Source: Anoplolepis gracilipes (lineage: Eukaryota; Arthropoda; Insecta; Hymenoptera; Formicidae). From it: 64,000 nucleotides of DNA. Position numbers and translations under genes: made by a program. Below, one piece after another: positions 13,455 through 26,915 of this stretch (its first letter is position 1; the number at the start of each line of letters is the position of its first letter). The stretch lies in NCBI RefSeq assembly GCF_047496725.1, contig NC_132970.1, positions 18,993,501 to 19,057,500 of the forward strand. The letters run 5' to 3'. The notes beneath the pieces are model-generated. The model made no database searches. It was not told where the DNA came from and saw only the letters and a list, made by a program, of their open reading frames with translations.

Positions 13455-14275
13455 AGTGCAAAAAGTTCGTGGCCCATTTTAATTAATGTCGTTATTGATG
13501 TTGCAGTATTGGCTATATTGTTCGTAATGTCTAAATATTATATGTCGTTTGAAAGATGTTTTTACCTGTCATTTGAACATAACATTGATTTATTTTTGTT
13601 GCTTTTAAAATGTGAGAAAAATTATTAAAAATGAATAACAGAAGTTTATTTTCAGCTAGCAGAACTATAAAAAGTGGTTTGCATTCTTAGGAAGTGATAT
13701 TACCTGTTTAGTGGGATCGAAATAAAGTAATCCTTAAAAGATCATATTTCAAATTTTTTAAATAAAACATTGCGCACATTCTATGACTGTCCATATACTG
13801 TCAAAACAGAAAGAAAGATTGTAGAAAATGATCGTATTATTTGGTCAATTTAATAAAGGCTTTTGTACTAGATTTTTTGTACCAAATTTGTTAGTTTTTT
13901 GGCTATTTGGCTATTGCGATTCCATCAAACAAATAACATCACCTTTTAAGGCAAGCCATTTTCTATAATTCTTATGAATGGTGTGCGATCTTGATAAACT
14001 TTTTTAACGATTTTTACAGCGGTTAAATTATAAATATTGCACCTTTTTAAACTCACAAAGCGTATATCCCGAAAAACATCTTTTGTCATTTATTTTTAAT
14101 AATATAATTTTTTCACACAAAGCAACAAAAATAAATCAATGTTAATTTTAAATGACAGATAAGAGTATCACCTTTCAAACAGTATATGATATGTAGACAT
14201 TACAAACAGTACGGTCAATGTTGCGATATCAATAACGGTATCAATTGAAATAGAGCACAAACTTTCCTACTCATA
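13455..14275. mobile_element. Degenerate DNA element with ~180-bp inverted ends
   Basis: The left arm (about 13455-13640, containing AACATTGATTTATTTTTGTT) is matched in inverse at about 14090-14275. The pairing is clear but imperfect. The ~450 bp between the arms are riddled with stops and show no convincing transposase. The superfamily could not be assigned. Confidence 0.6.
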
Positions 14276-15340
14276 ATTTTCCAATACATAATGATTTTTA
14301 AGAAAAAATATGAAAATGTTGTTTATTACTACTGTCATAATTATAATTTGATTAAAACAATTAATATATGAATATTTCTATATTAAATAGAAAAATCTAT
14401 ATTATTATATAATTTTTTAAATTTTGATTCTGTTGAACCTACTGTACAACAAGAATTTTGTCTAAAAAAATCTGCAAAAATTTTAAACTTTCTAATGTAA
14501 CTTAACCTAACCTTAAAGTTTTCTTTACAAAATCGTTTTTTAAAAATTTGTCTACGATTTTTTTTACTGAGTTATCATCGATTAAATAAAAAATGAGTAC
14601 TTTGACTTTGATTATTCATAACTCCGTCAACAATTATCATATCGCAATGAGCAAAAAAGATTCTGAAAACTGAAACTTTGCTCTATCAAATGGTATAATT
14701 GTCAAATTTTTTTAGCAAACATGTAAACATGAGACAAATGGATGAAAATAACGTAGAAATTATTGATTTTTCCTTTTTTTATTTTGACCCAGAAAACAAT
14801 TGTGTGAACAACAACAAAAAATTGGTTTTTCGCGTTTTTTATACTTTAAAGTACACTGAATTTGACAAAAAATTGCCAAATAGCTATAAGATTTTTTTCA
14901 TGGTGGCCACTATGTTTTTATGGGGCAAAATGTACATGAAATTATGAAGTTGCTTAATTTCAATAAGAAAAAATTAAGAATAAAGTCAATTAATGTTAAA
15001 AAATTGATTTCCATTACACTGACACTACATTAATTTTTACTAATTGTAAGTGTTAACAAGAGGAAAAAAAACATTAAAAAATTTTTTTTTCTCTACAAAA
15101 ATTTCAAAACCGCCGGAGTTAACGTTATCCAAACCATACTACGAGAAAGTCATATAGTCGGATTTGTGCTTCGTTTTGTGTGTATGTAAATAATTTAAAC
15201 CTTTCTCAGAGATTTAGACTCAACGTCAATCGCGCCTACTATCTTATAAGAACAAAATGGTATTAAAAAATTAGATGTTCAATAGTTATTGATATCAGAA
15301 TATTCCTTATTTAATATTATATAAAGATATATAAACACCA

Positions 15341-15341
15341 A

Positions 15342-15391
<50 letters not shown>

Positions 15392-15410
15392 CATATATAT
15401 ACATATATAT
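15341..15410. repeat. (CA)n-(TA)n compound microsatellite
   Basis: A run of CA repeats passes directly into TA repeats and then TACATATA repeats. Confidence 0.85.
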
Positions 15411-17208
15411 TAAATTTTTAAAAATTTTAATTACAATGCTTAAAAGAGTTACATTGATGTATTATGCCTCTGTGTACGCCCAGATTTTTAAGCAAAATAA
15501 ATAATTAATTAAGTTATTAAGATAGAGAGAAATTTATTAATAATAAATTTTGTAATGTAACACTTTGTCAGCAGTTGTTTCAGAAGAAATTTATTGAGCA
15601 TTTCATAGAATCTTCAATTAAATAAAATTTGCATTCGCAATTTGATCGATTAGCGATACATTTTTAACGGTTTAATTAATTCTCGGGAAAAGCCGATAAG
15701 TATTGCTATTTGATTGAATTGTTAACGATCATGTGACTAAAATTATATACTTATGTGCAATTCTGAAGTATCAGCGCACTATTCACGGTTCATAAGATTT
15801 ATATGAGCCAATTAAATGGAATGGTCAGCGTATTGTTAGTTTTCAATTACATTATTCAACAACCAGTCGCGTCAGATGAAACACATCGGCTAACAAATGG
15901 ATGTCTTAATTGCATACAATTGTACAAAAAATTATAGAAAAACGTACAAGAGTATAAGGAATTATAAACATGTTTGTAAATTTAAAATTTGCATAACATG
16001 TTATTACACTTATCAAGTATTTCATGATATTTATATTAAATAAAGATTCATATGAATAATAGTAGTAATTTGAGAAATTCCAAACACGTTTACTTTGTAT
16101 ACGACCAAATTTATCAGAGGAGACATAAATAAGGCTGATTACTTTGGTAAAGCTGGATAATCACGACTCTATCTTTTTATTGCATACTCAATATTAATGC
16201 TCATGGCTTCCGGAAATGCATTATTGAAAAGCCTTTAATTGTATATAACATATTTTCGGATTTCACGACTTGATATGCTAAAATGAAAATATTTCTTATA
16301 ATATAAATAATTCAAAATATTACATTAGGTAACAACACAATATAAGTATTAACATAAATTGAAGATTATTGAGAATAAGGACATCTCTTTTTAAAGGCAT
16401 TGGTATATAATTTAAGGAAATATATTATATATTTTTCTTAAATTATATACAACGGTATATTATAAAAATAATCATTTTTTCCTTGCGATTAAAAAAAGCA
16501 GATAATATTTCAATACATAAATAATAGTTTATATTATCAAGTAGTAAAATATTACTTTTATTTAATAATTTTATTTAAATATTACTCTCTATTATTTAAT
16601 AATTACTTTCTTTTATTAAAAAATTGGTAGATAAACAAATAATTACTGCATAATGATAAACTTTCTTTATTGTTCATGCTGTATTAATATGTATACTTTG
16701 TTCGCACATTAGACAAAATTACATAATCGAAGATAGAAACTAATCATGCCATGACTTGCAAGTATGTCATAACACATCTTTCTATGTACTTATTTTATGA
16801 TTATGATCTATTATTTCCTGAACCAGGAAAAATAGCTTGAGAAAATTGTCGAAGGACAAAATATCATTTGTTACGTAATAATTCTCCAGGTTGCGTGAAG
16901 ATATCATGAACAGACTGCTGGTTTATTTACTATTTGCGTGCAGATGATTAACTGACAATGAGTTATATCATTCTTTTATGGTCTTTAAGATGTTACATGT
17001 AAATATGCACATGACATAATGCAAACAAGTTAAAAAAAAGTTCAATAAAAATACTAGTAGATAATCTTATCGTACTAAAATGTGCCCTTTTATCTATTAT
17101 TAAAAATTATTATCGCTATTAGAGTGAGCATAATATTGCCAATATTAAAGTTATAAAAGTCTTATTTAACCATCTGAACAATGTTTTAGAATATATATAA
17201 TAATAAAA

Positions 17209-17251
<43 letters not shown>

Positions 17252-18207
17252 CATACTTTAAGCATATATAATTTACTTTTATTATGTTATACTCCAAGTT
17301 TACATAAAGTGTTCTTTCATAACATGCATGATTCTTACACTACTAAAAATTCTTAGGATAGATTACATTTTAATGATTTTTTTATATCCCAATTTTTCAA
17401 AATATATAAGGTATCTATTTATAAATGTCCGAAGAAAAAATATGAATTTGCAACGAACAGTTATATATTTTTCTTAAAAATAACTTTTTTTTCTTTACAA
17501 CAATATTTTTCTTTAAAACAACTGTATTTTCTTTACACCAATTGATTCCTTTCATTATTCGGTGCATAAAAGTATCGAGGAAAAATAATAAAAAAATGAA
17601 TATTTTACGATATATTTCATACTTATATAAAAATTATGCTAAATTAAAGTATAAAATATCTCATAAACTATTGAATTTTAAACTATCATACTCTTATAAC
17701 TTTTTACGTAGAATATTGCGAGGAATCGTTTTATATCAAAAACTAGATTTTATTTAAATATTAAAAAATTGTTTTATTAAAAAAAAATAAAGGTGATCTT
17801 CATAACTCGAAAAGGCTACTAGGAAAAAAATTTTTAAATGTACTTTGTAGCAGCCTCAAAACTGTGCAAATGTCTATTATTAAACTTTATTGTAATTTCA
17901 ACCAGCAAGATATTTGCTTGAACATTTATGAATAACAGACAGACCTTGTATAATATTTTTTGCCAAATTGCGTAAAACGACATCTTTGCAATTTATCTTT
18001 TAACTTTTATTGTATATGATTATTTTTTATGGATATCAAAAAATATATATAAATTTTTGTATATTTTTCAAGCACTTTGAAATAGCTAAAACTGCGACAG
18101 AACATTGTGATTCACATATAATAACAGAATAAAAAAATATATAAATACAAGGAATAAGATATATAAGATATACGTTACACAATATATTTTTATCATTTTA
18201 TTTTCTT

Positions 18208-18672
18208 AATAAAATCAATCCTTTTTTATCTTAGCATAAAAAAAATAGTTATATCCGTACGAAAAAGCGTTGTTAGCTTTTATTATCTTCATAATGTTCT
18301 GTTATCTTCATCATTAAATATTAACTGTAAATTACAATTGCGTTTTATCAAAGGTCAAATTACTATGAATTCAATATCTGTTACAGTTTAGTCAGGAGGA
18401 TCTAGTCACATATAGTTAAGGTGATAGATATTTATTTATTTTCTGCTATTTTTATATTTAACTTTAAAAGAAATTTTTGTAAAACAGTAATAGATATTGA
18501 ACTCATAGTAATTTGAGCTTTAATAAAACGCAATCGTAATTTACAATTAATATTTAATGATGAAGATAACAGAATATTATGAAGATAATAAAAGGTAACG
18601 ACGCTTTTACTTCGTACGGATACAACTATATTTGTGAATGCTAAGGTAAAAAAGAGTTGATTTTATTTTATT
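18208..18672. repeat. Long near-perfect inverted repeat (~190-bp arms)
   Basis: The left arm 18208-18395 is repeated in inverse at 18485-18672. Marker sequences are ATCCGTACGAA on the left and TTCGTACGGAT on the right, and GTAAATTACAATTGCG on the left against CGCAATCGTAATTTAC on the right. The spacer is about 90 bp. The arms differ at only scattered positions. It is probably a fold-back or MITE-type element; no target duplication was established. Confidence 0.7.
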
Positions 18673-18769
18673 ACTTTACAGTGTTTATAGTATAATAATG
18701 TCGTGCATATACATGTATATATAAAATATAAGTTTTACACAATTATATCTCTTCCTTTAATTAATAGTT

Positions 18770-20360
18770 TAATTTTTATCAGATAATTTGATTTAATTTT
18801 TTTTTCTTCTCTATATACAATATAACTTGAAGTGTTCTAGTCTTAGTATCCATTTTATAAATTATTTTGGCACTTTATTATTTTATATTTCTTTTGTCTT
18901 TAAAAATCAGTTTTATACATACTCATTGCATTGATACTCTTTATTAACAATAAATAGTCAAACATCTATATCTTTCAGTTTCCTTAAAGCTTAAAGTCTC
19001 CTCATCAGCAAATGTTTCTTGCATTAGAACCCATATTTATTTTCGATAGTCTTTTTATTCTTTTTTCTTTAATGAGCTAGCTTGGAATGAATCAGGAAGT
19101 CTGTCGGTATAAGATAGATTATTAACCGTTAATGATCGTGATGGTCGTCATCATGTGTAGTACTAAATGAATAGCCTTGTGATCTGTAATTTTTTGCGTG
19201 AGTATAACAAATTGTAGTACTGTCGTCAATATAAAACTTCTCATTTCTATTCTAGGTATCTCATTTCGCGCTTGGTCTTCGTGAAGCAGTGAGTGTAGTG
19301 TGAGCATTAAGTAAAGTACATAAATTGAGATAAACATAAGTAAGTGTAAACTCATAAGTAAGTGTAGCGATAGTTATTTTGTTTCTTTTCTATTGACCAC
19401 TTGAAGAGACATAATCGTAGTTTATTTGATTTGTAAAATGATAACAAAAAATTATGCAACTTTGATCAGATTTGAATAATTATTGTGTTTCGAAAAAAAT
19501 TGATATGTTCAGACTCATACAGAAAGAAAGAGAGAGAGATTGGTCATCGGCATAACAATATATCTTAATAATACGCTTTAAAACATATGTTCTCATGTCA
19601 AACAAACTATCAAGTTCGAAAAACAGGTCAACGATCAGGAAAAAGATTGCTCTATGCTGTATGTTTTATTCATTTAGCTGTCCTTTTTGGTAAAAGAATT
19701 TAATCCTTATTAAACATAACAGGACCAAGTGTAATTCCAAATTAGACAAGCGAGAAGTTAATTAATTAGATACTTACATATTGGGTTAAATAGTTTAATT
19801 TATTAAAAGTTAAAAAAAATAGAAAAAATACATTATTATTCAATGCATATATTATTAATAATAATTAAGATATAAAAAATATAATGTAACTTTACGATTT
19901 GTAGTAACATAAAAAATATAAGCAATCAATCAATTAATTATAAAACACTATTATTATGATAATTAGTGTCCTCTGTGTCTGTATTTGTAATTATAATTAT
20001 TATCGCGAATGTTATATAAATTCAGATGTCATCAACGCAGAGAAGACTCTGACATTAATATAAAATAAGATGAATTATATTAATAAAATTCAATGAAAAT
20101 GTGTAACTAAAAGTAAGTGTAAATATTAATTGAAAGCGATCTGAAACGCAAGGAAATGGTTGAATATATCGGACGGAAAGAAAAACGGTGATAAAATGGG
20201 TAAAAAAATGACAAAAAAGAGATGACGAAGATAACGAAAAATTGGAATAAGGAAAAAATAAAGAGAGGAAAAGAACCGTGTTGGCTAGAAATTAAGGAAA
20301 CGTGATATGTAAATCTTGTCATAAACAATAAGTTATCGTAAAAAATCGTTTTCGCATTTT
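18770..20360 (+). repeat. Conserved upstream block of EcKinase copy 1
   Basis: This block is repeated upstream of copy 2 (26480-28009), copy 3 (51410-53840, interrupted by an insertion) and, in shortened form, copy 4 (62630-63737). It begins with a motif containing TACAATATAACTTG and runs to the start codon. It carries the promoter and the 5' leader, which shows that the gene and its control region were duplicated together. Confidence 0.85.
19230..19236 (+). promoter_or_regulatory. TATA box of EcKinase copy 1
   Basis: TATAAAA is followed about 30 bp later by a conserved stretch (CTCATTTCGCGCTTGGTCTT) that probably holds the transcription start. The same arrangement occurs at copies 2 and 3. 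The start codon is 1.1 kb further on. A consensus donor (GTAAGTGT) about 100 bp after the TATA box suggests a non-coding first exon, spliced to an acceptor just before the ATG. Confidence 0.6.
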
Positions 20361-20742
20361 ATGACATGGCGAGAAGAACTCGCCAGAAATGATTTATCGG
20401 GGAAATTCTCTAGTTCTACAATTTCAATTTTAGAAATGGCCGAAGAAATACCGGCATGGTTAAATCTGTGTTTTATGGAGAAGGCCCTGCGAAAGTCGGA
20501 AAATGACAATTCTGTTCAAGTGATCGATATATTTGCAAAACCGGCTACGAATAAAGGTGACAACTATACTAGTGACATGATCAGAGTTAATGTTGAATAT
20601 TCACGTGATCAAAACGGCCATAAAATCACGGAAAAAAAATCTGTCATCGTTAAAGTTGAGCCTACACTTGAAGGCGTTCGTAAGGAGCTTGTAAGTTTGT
20701 TTAATTTATACATGTTTATGTATACAAATAAAATAAATATTT

Positions 20743-20773
<31 letters not shown>

Positions 20774-23700
20774 TTAATTGTAATAATAGATTTTATTATT
20801 TAGTTTAGAATCGATTTCCTAATCAATAAAAATTTTATTTCTCAAATAACATATATGGTCTGTGCAAGCACTGAGAATTTTGCAAATTATACAAGCAACG
20901 AAATAAAAAATAAAATATTCTTGGGTTATTTTGAAATAAAATTTTAATTGAGAAATCTTATTTATTTGTATAAATGTGTTGTGGTTATTTTGAAATGAAA
21001 TTTATTTAAAAAATGTCATTTACTTGTATAAAGAACGTACATTTACTTTATTTTTGAAAAATTTTTTTTAGAAAACTTTTTTTTGTTTTTTAGGCCTTTA
21101 TAATATTATATAATATATATAATTATATAATAATTAATAATACAAATATATTAAATAAACATTTTTTATTCCTTATTGATATTAAATAAATCGTTTTTAC
21201 AGATTACTCAATCACGTATTTTTAATACGGAGATATTGATGATGACAGACACTTTAGATAAAATGAACACGTTGCTAGAGTCCAAGTATCGTTTGAGCGG
21301 GAAAGGCTTGTACGTGCAAGAGAGCGATCCAACTCTTTTAGTGATGGAGGATCTTGCGCCTCTCGGCTTTCGCATGGCTTGTCGTCAGGCTGGTCTTGAT
21401 CTACCTCATTGTATATTAGCGATACGCGGATTAGCCAGATTTCATGCAAGCTCTATAGCTGTATGCGAGAAGGTAAATCAGTACAAATCAAGTGTAATAT
21501 ATTTTTTGCGATGATTAAAAATTCACTTTTTTATAGAATTTATATTAATAGCATTTATGCAAGTGATATTAAACGATGCAATAATACATATATGAAAAAT
21601 CTTTACTTTCATTGCATTAATAACGTTAATTTTAAAGTAAATATAAAATTTCTTTTTCTATATTCTGATAAATACATATAGTGATAAAAAATAATTTAAA
21701 ACTTTATATAATAAATGTTAATGTATTTCAAAGAACATATATGTATTTGTAAAAAATTTGTATTTGTAAATATTAATTTATTAATTCGTTTGTAATAAAT
21801 TATACAAATTTATAAAAATATTGTTAATATAATCAAACAGTAACTTTAGAATAATTTTTATTTTATGTGTTTTATTTAATTATACATTAGAAATATTTGC
21901 TAATTAATATATTAAACAAGATTTATTGTTATATACAAAAATATTATTATATTATTCTACTTTGTTATTATCTTGTTTTATCCAGAATTTTGAAAAACAA
22001 AACTTCTTATTACAACTCGCATAGATCCATAGTAACAAACAGAAATAGATATGGTAATATCTATTATTGTTTGCTACTATAGATCTATGCGATCTATAGT
22101 AGCAAACAGTGATCAGTGGATGGAAGACAACAACGCTTGCGCAGCTAGTCTTTTCTTCCATGCAACAATACAAGCCCGTGACTTTGAGATTGTGTGTACA
22201 GATACACATACACACATATTTTATAATTAACACTTGTACCTTTATTATTGGACCATGTCCATAATTCAACGAAAATTTCTGGCAAATAACGTTTAATAAT
22301 AAAATTCAATATTTTTTATTATAACTTTTATTACGGCACATGTCTCTTTTGGCGTTTAATTAAAAATGGAATAGACAAAAATTAAGCACATCTTTTCAAC
22401 ACAAAAACTACAGTCTGCTCAATATAAAAGTAGTGAAATTGTGCTTTTAACAAATATTAATTACTTAATGGTTTACATTTTTTTCTTTAGAAGCTGTTCC
22501 GCAATTTTCAAATTAATTGCAAATTTTTTAAATTAAACAAAAGTCAATATTTTTTTAATCAATATATTCTGTATTAATATATATTTTTTAAATTATAAAT
22601 ATTTAAGAATAAAACTTTTTTAATGTTAGAAATGTTTTATTACATACATTAGATATGCGTAAATAAATTACAAAACTTTTTATCTTTGAAAAAAATCATA
22701 ATTTAAAATTAAATTAATAAGACATTATTTACATTTTTTACATTAATAATACATATTTTACATTAAAAAAGTACAACTACACTCGTCTTCTTCATAATTC
22801 CTAAAAAAGATTAATATAATATCTAATTCCTCAATTACATATCATTAAAATTATAATTATAAAAATTTAATGTTTTTATTTTATGATTATAAATGTAGAT
22901 TAAAAAATATGTTTCAATATTTAGGAACCAAATCAGAAACAAATGTATTCGAGAGGAATGTTTAACAGTGAACACCCACCAGAAATGGGAGGATTTTTCG
23001 TTTTGGGTACTAAACAGTTAGCAGAGGAAATGACAAACTGGCCAGGAATGAAAAGGTAAAATTTACATGCAAACAGAATTTTTAGTTGTAAAGAAATAAT
23101 ATTAAACATAATATATTAAAAAATTAATGTTTAAAGCAAAAAAATGTTAAACAAATGAAACATAGAAATGACATACTATACAAATATAAATTGCGCTTAA
23201 GTGGTGCATATAGCGAATATTAGTTTCACATTTATATGCTTCTTCCAATGTTAGATACTCGGAAAAAATTGTTAAATTGGCCGATCACATATATCAAATA
23301 GGAATAGAGGCTTGCAAGTTTTCCGAGGATGATTTCAATGTTATCAATCATGGTGATTGCTGGGTGAATAACATGATGTTCAAATATGACGATGATGGCA
23401 AACCTATTGATCATATTTTTGTAAGTATCACGAATCATAAAAATCCGTATATCCTCTAAATATAGAAACTTAGTGGCTATTTGTTATAATTCTTTATATG
23501 CATTTAAGATTTCTAAACCTAAAATTTTAACTATTTATTATAATTACATTAAAGAGTAAAATAATTTTTAAATAAAATAAATTATATAAAACGAATAAGA
23601 ATTCCCTAAAGAGTACGATCAATATGCGTTAATGTATATTTCAATTATATATCAACTTTTCCGATTAAAATAAAGAACTGATGATAATACACTTTAGAAT

Positions 23701-24278
23701 ACAGCATATTATGAATAACGAAATAATTCAGTTTGATCGAATTCTGATACATCTGTTCGTATTATCTGCACAAAATATCCACTATGACTTCCTAAATAGA
23801 AATCGCACTTCTTTTTCCGTGCACGGATTGTATTCCCAATTCAATTGCTTCAATTGAGAAAGTTCGTTTGACATTGCAGGTGGACTTTCAATTGTGTGTC
23901 TACACATCGCCGGCGGTCGATCTCCTCTATTTCCTCAGTACCAGTCCTTCTCCGGATGTCTTGGAAAATAATAAAGATATTTTGTTTAACGAGTACATTT
24001 GTACTCTGTCGGCGACTATGAAACAACTGGATTGTAAAACGCAGCCACTTACGGCAGAAGAGTTAAAGGCTGCCCTGAAGCGAAGAGGTTCTTATGGAAT
24101 GATATCATCATTTACGGTATTACCACTAATGCTGGTTGATAAAGAAGAAGCAAAAGATATAGATGAGATTATGCACAAAGATGGCTATACGAATCCGGGT
24201 TATAAAAATGAAGCTTATAAAAAAGTTATGATGAAGCGAGTACCTATGTATGACGAATGGGGTTTGTTGGATCTCTGA
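20361..24278 (+). CDS. EcKinase/CHK-kinase-like protein, copy 1 (5 exons)
   Basis: Exons 20361-20690, 21203-21472, 22925-23055, 23255-23420 and 23880-24278 join in phase to 431 residues. The family (ecdysteroid kinase-like, DUF227/CHK, aminoglycoside-phosphotransferase fold) transfers phosphate from ATP to small-molecule hydroxyls. Some members act on ecdysteroids, and others are linked to detoxification. Visible kinase landmarks are the N-lobe Lys in KSVIVKVEP, the hinge-type segment VMEDLAPLGF, the catalytic loop HGDCWVNNMM (His276, Asp278, Asn283) and the metal-binding VDFQ (Asp301). No signal peptide or membrane segment is seen, so it is probably cytosolic. A polyadenylation signal AATAAAG follows near 24303. 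Two paralogs have identical exon lengths. The substrate is unknown. Confidence 0.9.
20925..21045. repeat. ~70-bp tandem duplication in EcKinase intron 1
   Basis: The motif GGTTATTTTGAAAT...TTTGTATAAA occurs twice in tandem. The same pair occurs in copy 2 near 29530-29645, so it predates that duplication. Confidence 0.6.
22018..22091. repeat. 74-nt hairpin at a deletion junction in intron 2 of copy 1
   Basis: The sequence from CGCATAGATCCATAGTAACA to TGCTACTATAGATCTATGCG folds back on itself with a 4-nt loop. A further direct copy of part of the arm follows at 22092-22109. Copies 2 and 3 have only one arm here, followed by ~490 bp that copy 1 lacks. Confidence 0.85.
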
Positions 24279-25699
24279 TGTAATAAGTACTTAATCTGTC
24301 ATAATAAAGAACACAAAAAGGATTCTTATTACGAATGGTAGACATAGAAAAGCATTGTACTCTCCGCGAAAATTTTGAAATTAATTGCGGAGAACTTAAA
24401 ATGTTAATTCTAAATTATTCTTGTATTTTAATTCTCTAATTTAACTGAATTTTAGTATTAAATTAAATTAAATTAGAGTTAAATTGAAATATAAGATAAT
24501 AAATTTTAAAAAAATTTAAAAATTAGGAATTTAGGAATAAAGAAAAACTAAATTTAAATTTCTAATAAAATTCTACAGCAGATTAATTTAAAAATTATTA
24601 TTCTATTAATTTATTAACATATTTTTTATTAAATTATTTTTATATTTGATAAAAGTTATTGCAAACATTATTGTACGTTGTAAAAACTATTATAAATAAA
24701 ATTAATAATAAGAAAACTAAAACAACATTATTTAATTATTTCACTTAACTGGTATCATTCTTGTGAATGAATGCGTCAAAATGCGTTCTTTTTCGTTTTA
24801 ATAAAAGATTTCTTTATAAATAAAAGCTAATTACAAATAGTATTATTACATACATACAAGTGTAAAACAATATAAAAAAAAATAAAAACATAAAAATTAG
24901 AAAATTAAAATAATATATATGTATATGTATCTATATAATTATATAAATATAATATAAAATACGTATATGCGTATATATGTATGTAGTATATACATACATA
25001 TTGTATAACATACGTACATGCATACATACATGGTCGAACTAATATGAATTTTTTTTTCTTTTAAACCAAACAATTTTTTCTAAACTGTTAAAACAATTGT
25101 TAAAAAAAAGGGTAAATGTTTATAATTGCTACTGCAGCAAAAAAATTAATTTTTTTCCAGTACCAATCAACAAAACTACCATAGAAATGACATGTATAAA
25201 TGCTTTTAGGGAGAGGCAAGTCTTTTTTAAAAAGTTATAAATAACAATATTACATAAATAAATTTACTGAACATTTTCCAAATCAGCGCCATTTTCGGCA
25301 GACTTTTTAAGAGATTCGCGCGTATTCTTTACATGTCAGAGGCATAATGATTTTTTTTAATCAATTATAAAGATTATTTATTCTCGACTTTTTAGTCGTT
25401 TAGTTCTCAACTCGATTTTGCATTTTTACGCTAGAGATATGTACTCGATGTGAAATTTTCAAGGTGAAATTGTAGTAAAATCATAGTAATATTTGTGCAC
25501 GTGGATCTTGGTAATTGTGACGAGCAAATTAGATTCCTAGACGATTAAATTTTTTATATTTTTTTTTGTAAAGAGCAGTTTTGAATATTTTTTTGATAGC
25601 AATTAAATTTTTATAAAGATATATATTTATATTGTTATACTTTTTTATGTCATAAAATTTTAATTTTTATACCTAGTTATAGAAATTCAGGTTTTGAAT

Positions 25700-26010
25700 T
25701 ACGTTAATGCCGAAGGTTCTTAATTTATGAGGACTCATAACTCAAAAAGTTCTTATCGAAAAAGGATTTGTAATAAGTGTTTTGAAAACATCTCAACATC
25801 AGCTATAAAAGTATGCAATAAAAAGTAAGAAATTTTATTAAAAATATTCAAGTTGGCCTTGATCTGACCTTGGCAACGCCATCCAAAGTCAAACGGCCAT
25901 TACTGTTAAATGCGTCTTTTTGGGTCTTACAACTTTTGTCTTAAACATTTTTTTCTAAAATGCAACATTTACGAGATATTTGAGTGTATCCAGACTTTTG
26001 ACACACCCTG
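25700..26010. mobile_element. One-ended fragment of a CACCCTG-ended element
   Basis: The segment ends in ACACACCCTG followed by TA. It shares internal phrasing with the palindrome at 54235-55109 (for example GATCTGACCTTGGCAACGCC against the GTGACCTTC-type arm, and AATAAGTGTTTTGAAAA against AATAAGTGTTTT). The opposite terminus was not found. Confidence 0.4.
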
Positions 26011-26908
26011 TAAATTTATTGGTTTTATATATATATATATATATATAGGTCTATAAAAAAAGATAATTAAAATAATATTAATGCATTTATTCATCGTCTT
26101 GTGGTATTACATTTGTCTCTGCAATCTTACACTAAGGTAATAATTATCAAAGAAGTAGGCAAAACGTAAGATTGATTTACACCAAGCGCATTTTATCAAA
26201 CCAAATTTTTTACAAGAACATTTTTGTTTTAATAATGATACTGGGAAACACGTGTCATTAACAAACATGTTTGTTTTAATAATAATACTGAGAAACACGT
26301 GTTCTATTGCAGATAACACATTTCTCGAAAATACATTTTTCTGTCTGTCCGTTCTTAGTTTTCTTCTATTTTTCTCTATTCCTCTCTACATCATTCCTTT
26401 TATATTATTACTCGATTTTATTTTAACCTTTTTCTTAAATCTAATTGCTATTTTACCTATTTCTCAAGAATTGTTTTTTGCTTCTTCTCTATATACAATA
26501 TAACTTGAAGCGTTCTAGCCCTACCATCTATTTTATAAATTTATTCTGGCACTTTATTATTTTATATTTCTTTCGTCTTTAAATATCAGTTTTATACATA
26601 CTCATTACATTGATACTCTTTATTAAAAATAAGTAGTCAAACATCTATATCCTTCAGTCTCTTTAAAGCTTAAAGTCTCCTCTTCAGCAAATGTTTCTTG
26701 CTTTACAACCCATATTTATTTTCGATAGTCTTTTTAATTTTTTTCTTTAATGAGCTAGCTTGGAATGAATCAGGAAGTCTGTCGGTATAAGACAGATTAT
26801 TAACCGTTAATGATCGTGATGGTCGTCATCATGTGCAGCATTAAATGAAATAAACTTTTAAGCTGTAATTTATTGAGTGTGTATAACAGATTGCAGTATT
26901 GTTATCAG

Positions 26909-26915
26909 TATAAAA
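26909..26915 (+). promoter_or_regulatory. TATA box of EcKinase copy 2
   Basis: TATAAAA in the same context as for copy 1, followed by the conserved CTCATTTCGCGCTTGG stretch at about +30. Confidence 0.6.

Larger units (their letters stand above)
12085..18200. other. Gene desert with decayed repeats
   Basis: No coding exon could be supported over this 6-kb stretch; open frames here are short and AT-driven. It contains an inverted-repeat element (13455-14275), a CA/TA microsatellite (15341-15410), and a block near 17400-17960 related to the palindromic element at 54235-55109 (shared CCAATTGATTC and ATAAAAGTAT motifs). A further short stretch of that family lies near 13340-13450. Confidence 0.5.

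Noticed and set aside
14699..14947. Plus-strand 82-codon frame in the gene desert
   Set aside because: AT-driven composition, no recognisable domain, no promoter or splice signals.
21222..21449. Antisense open frame over EcKinase exon 2, repeated in copies 2 and 3
   Set aside because: It is conserved only because the sense exon is conserved. It has no splice or promoter context of its own.
22018..22091. Hairpin as a microRNA precursor
   Set aside because: It arises from an inverted local duplication at a deletion junction and exists in only one of three paralogs. A repair scar explains it better.
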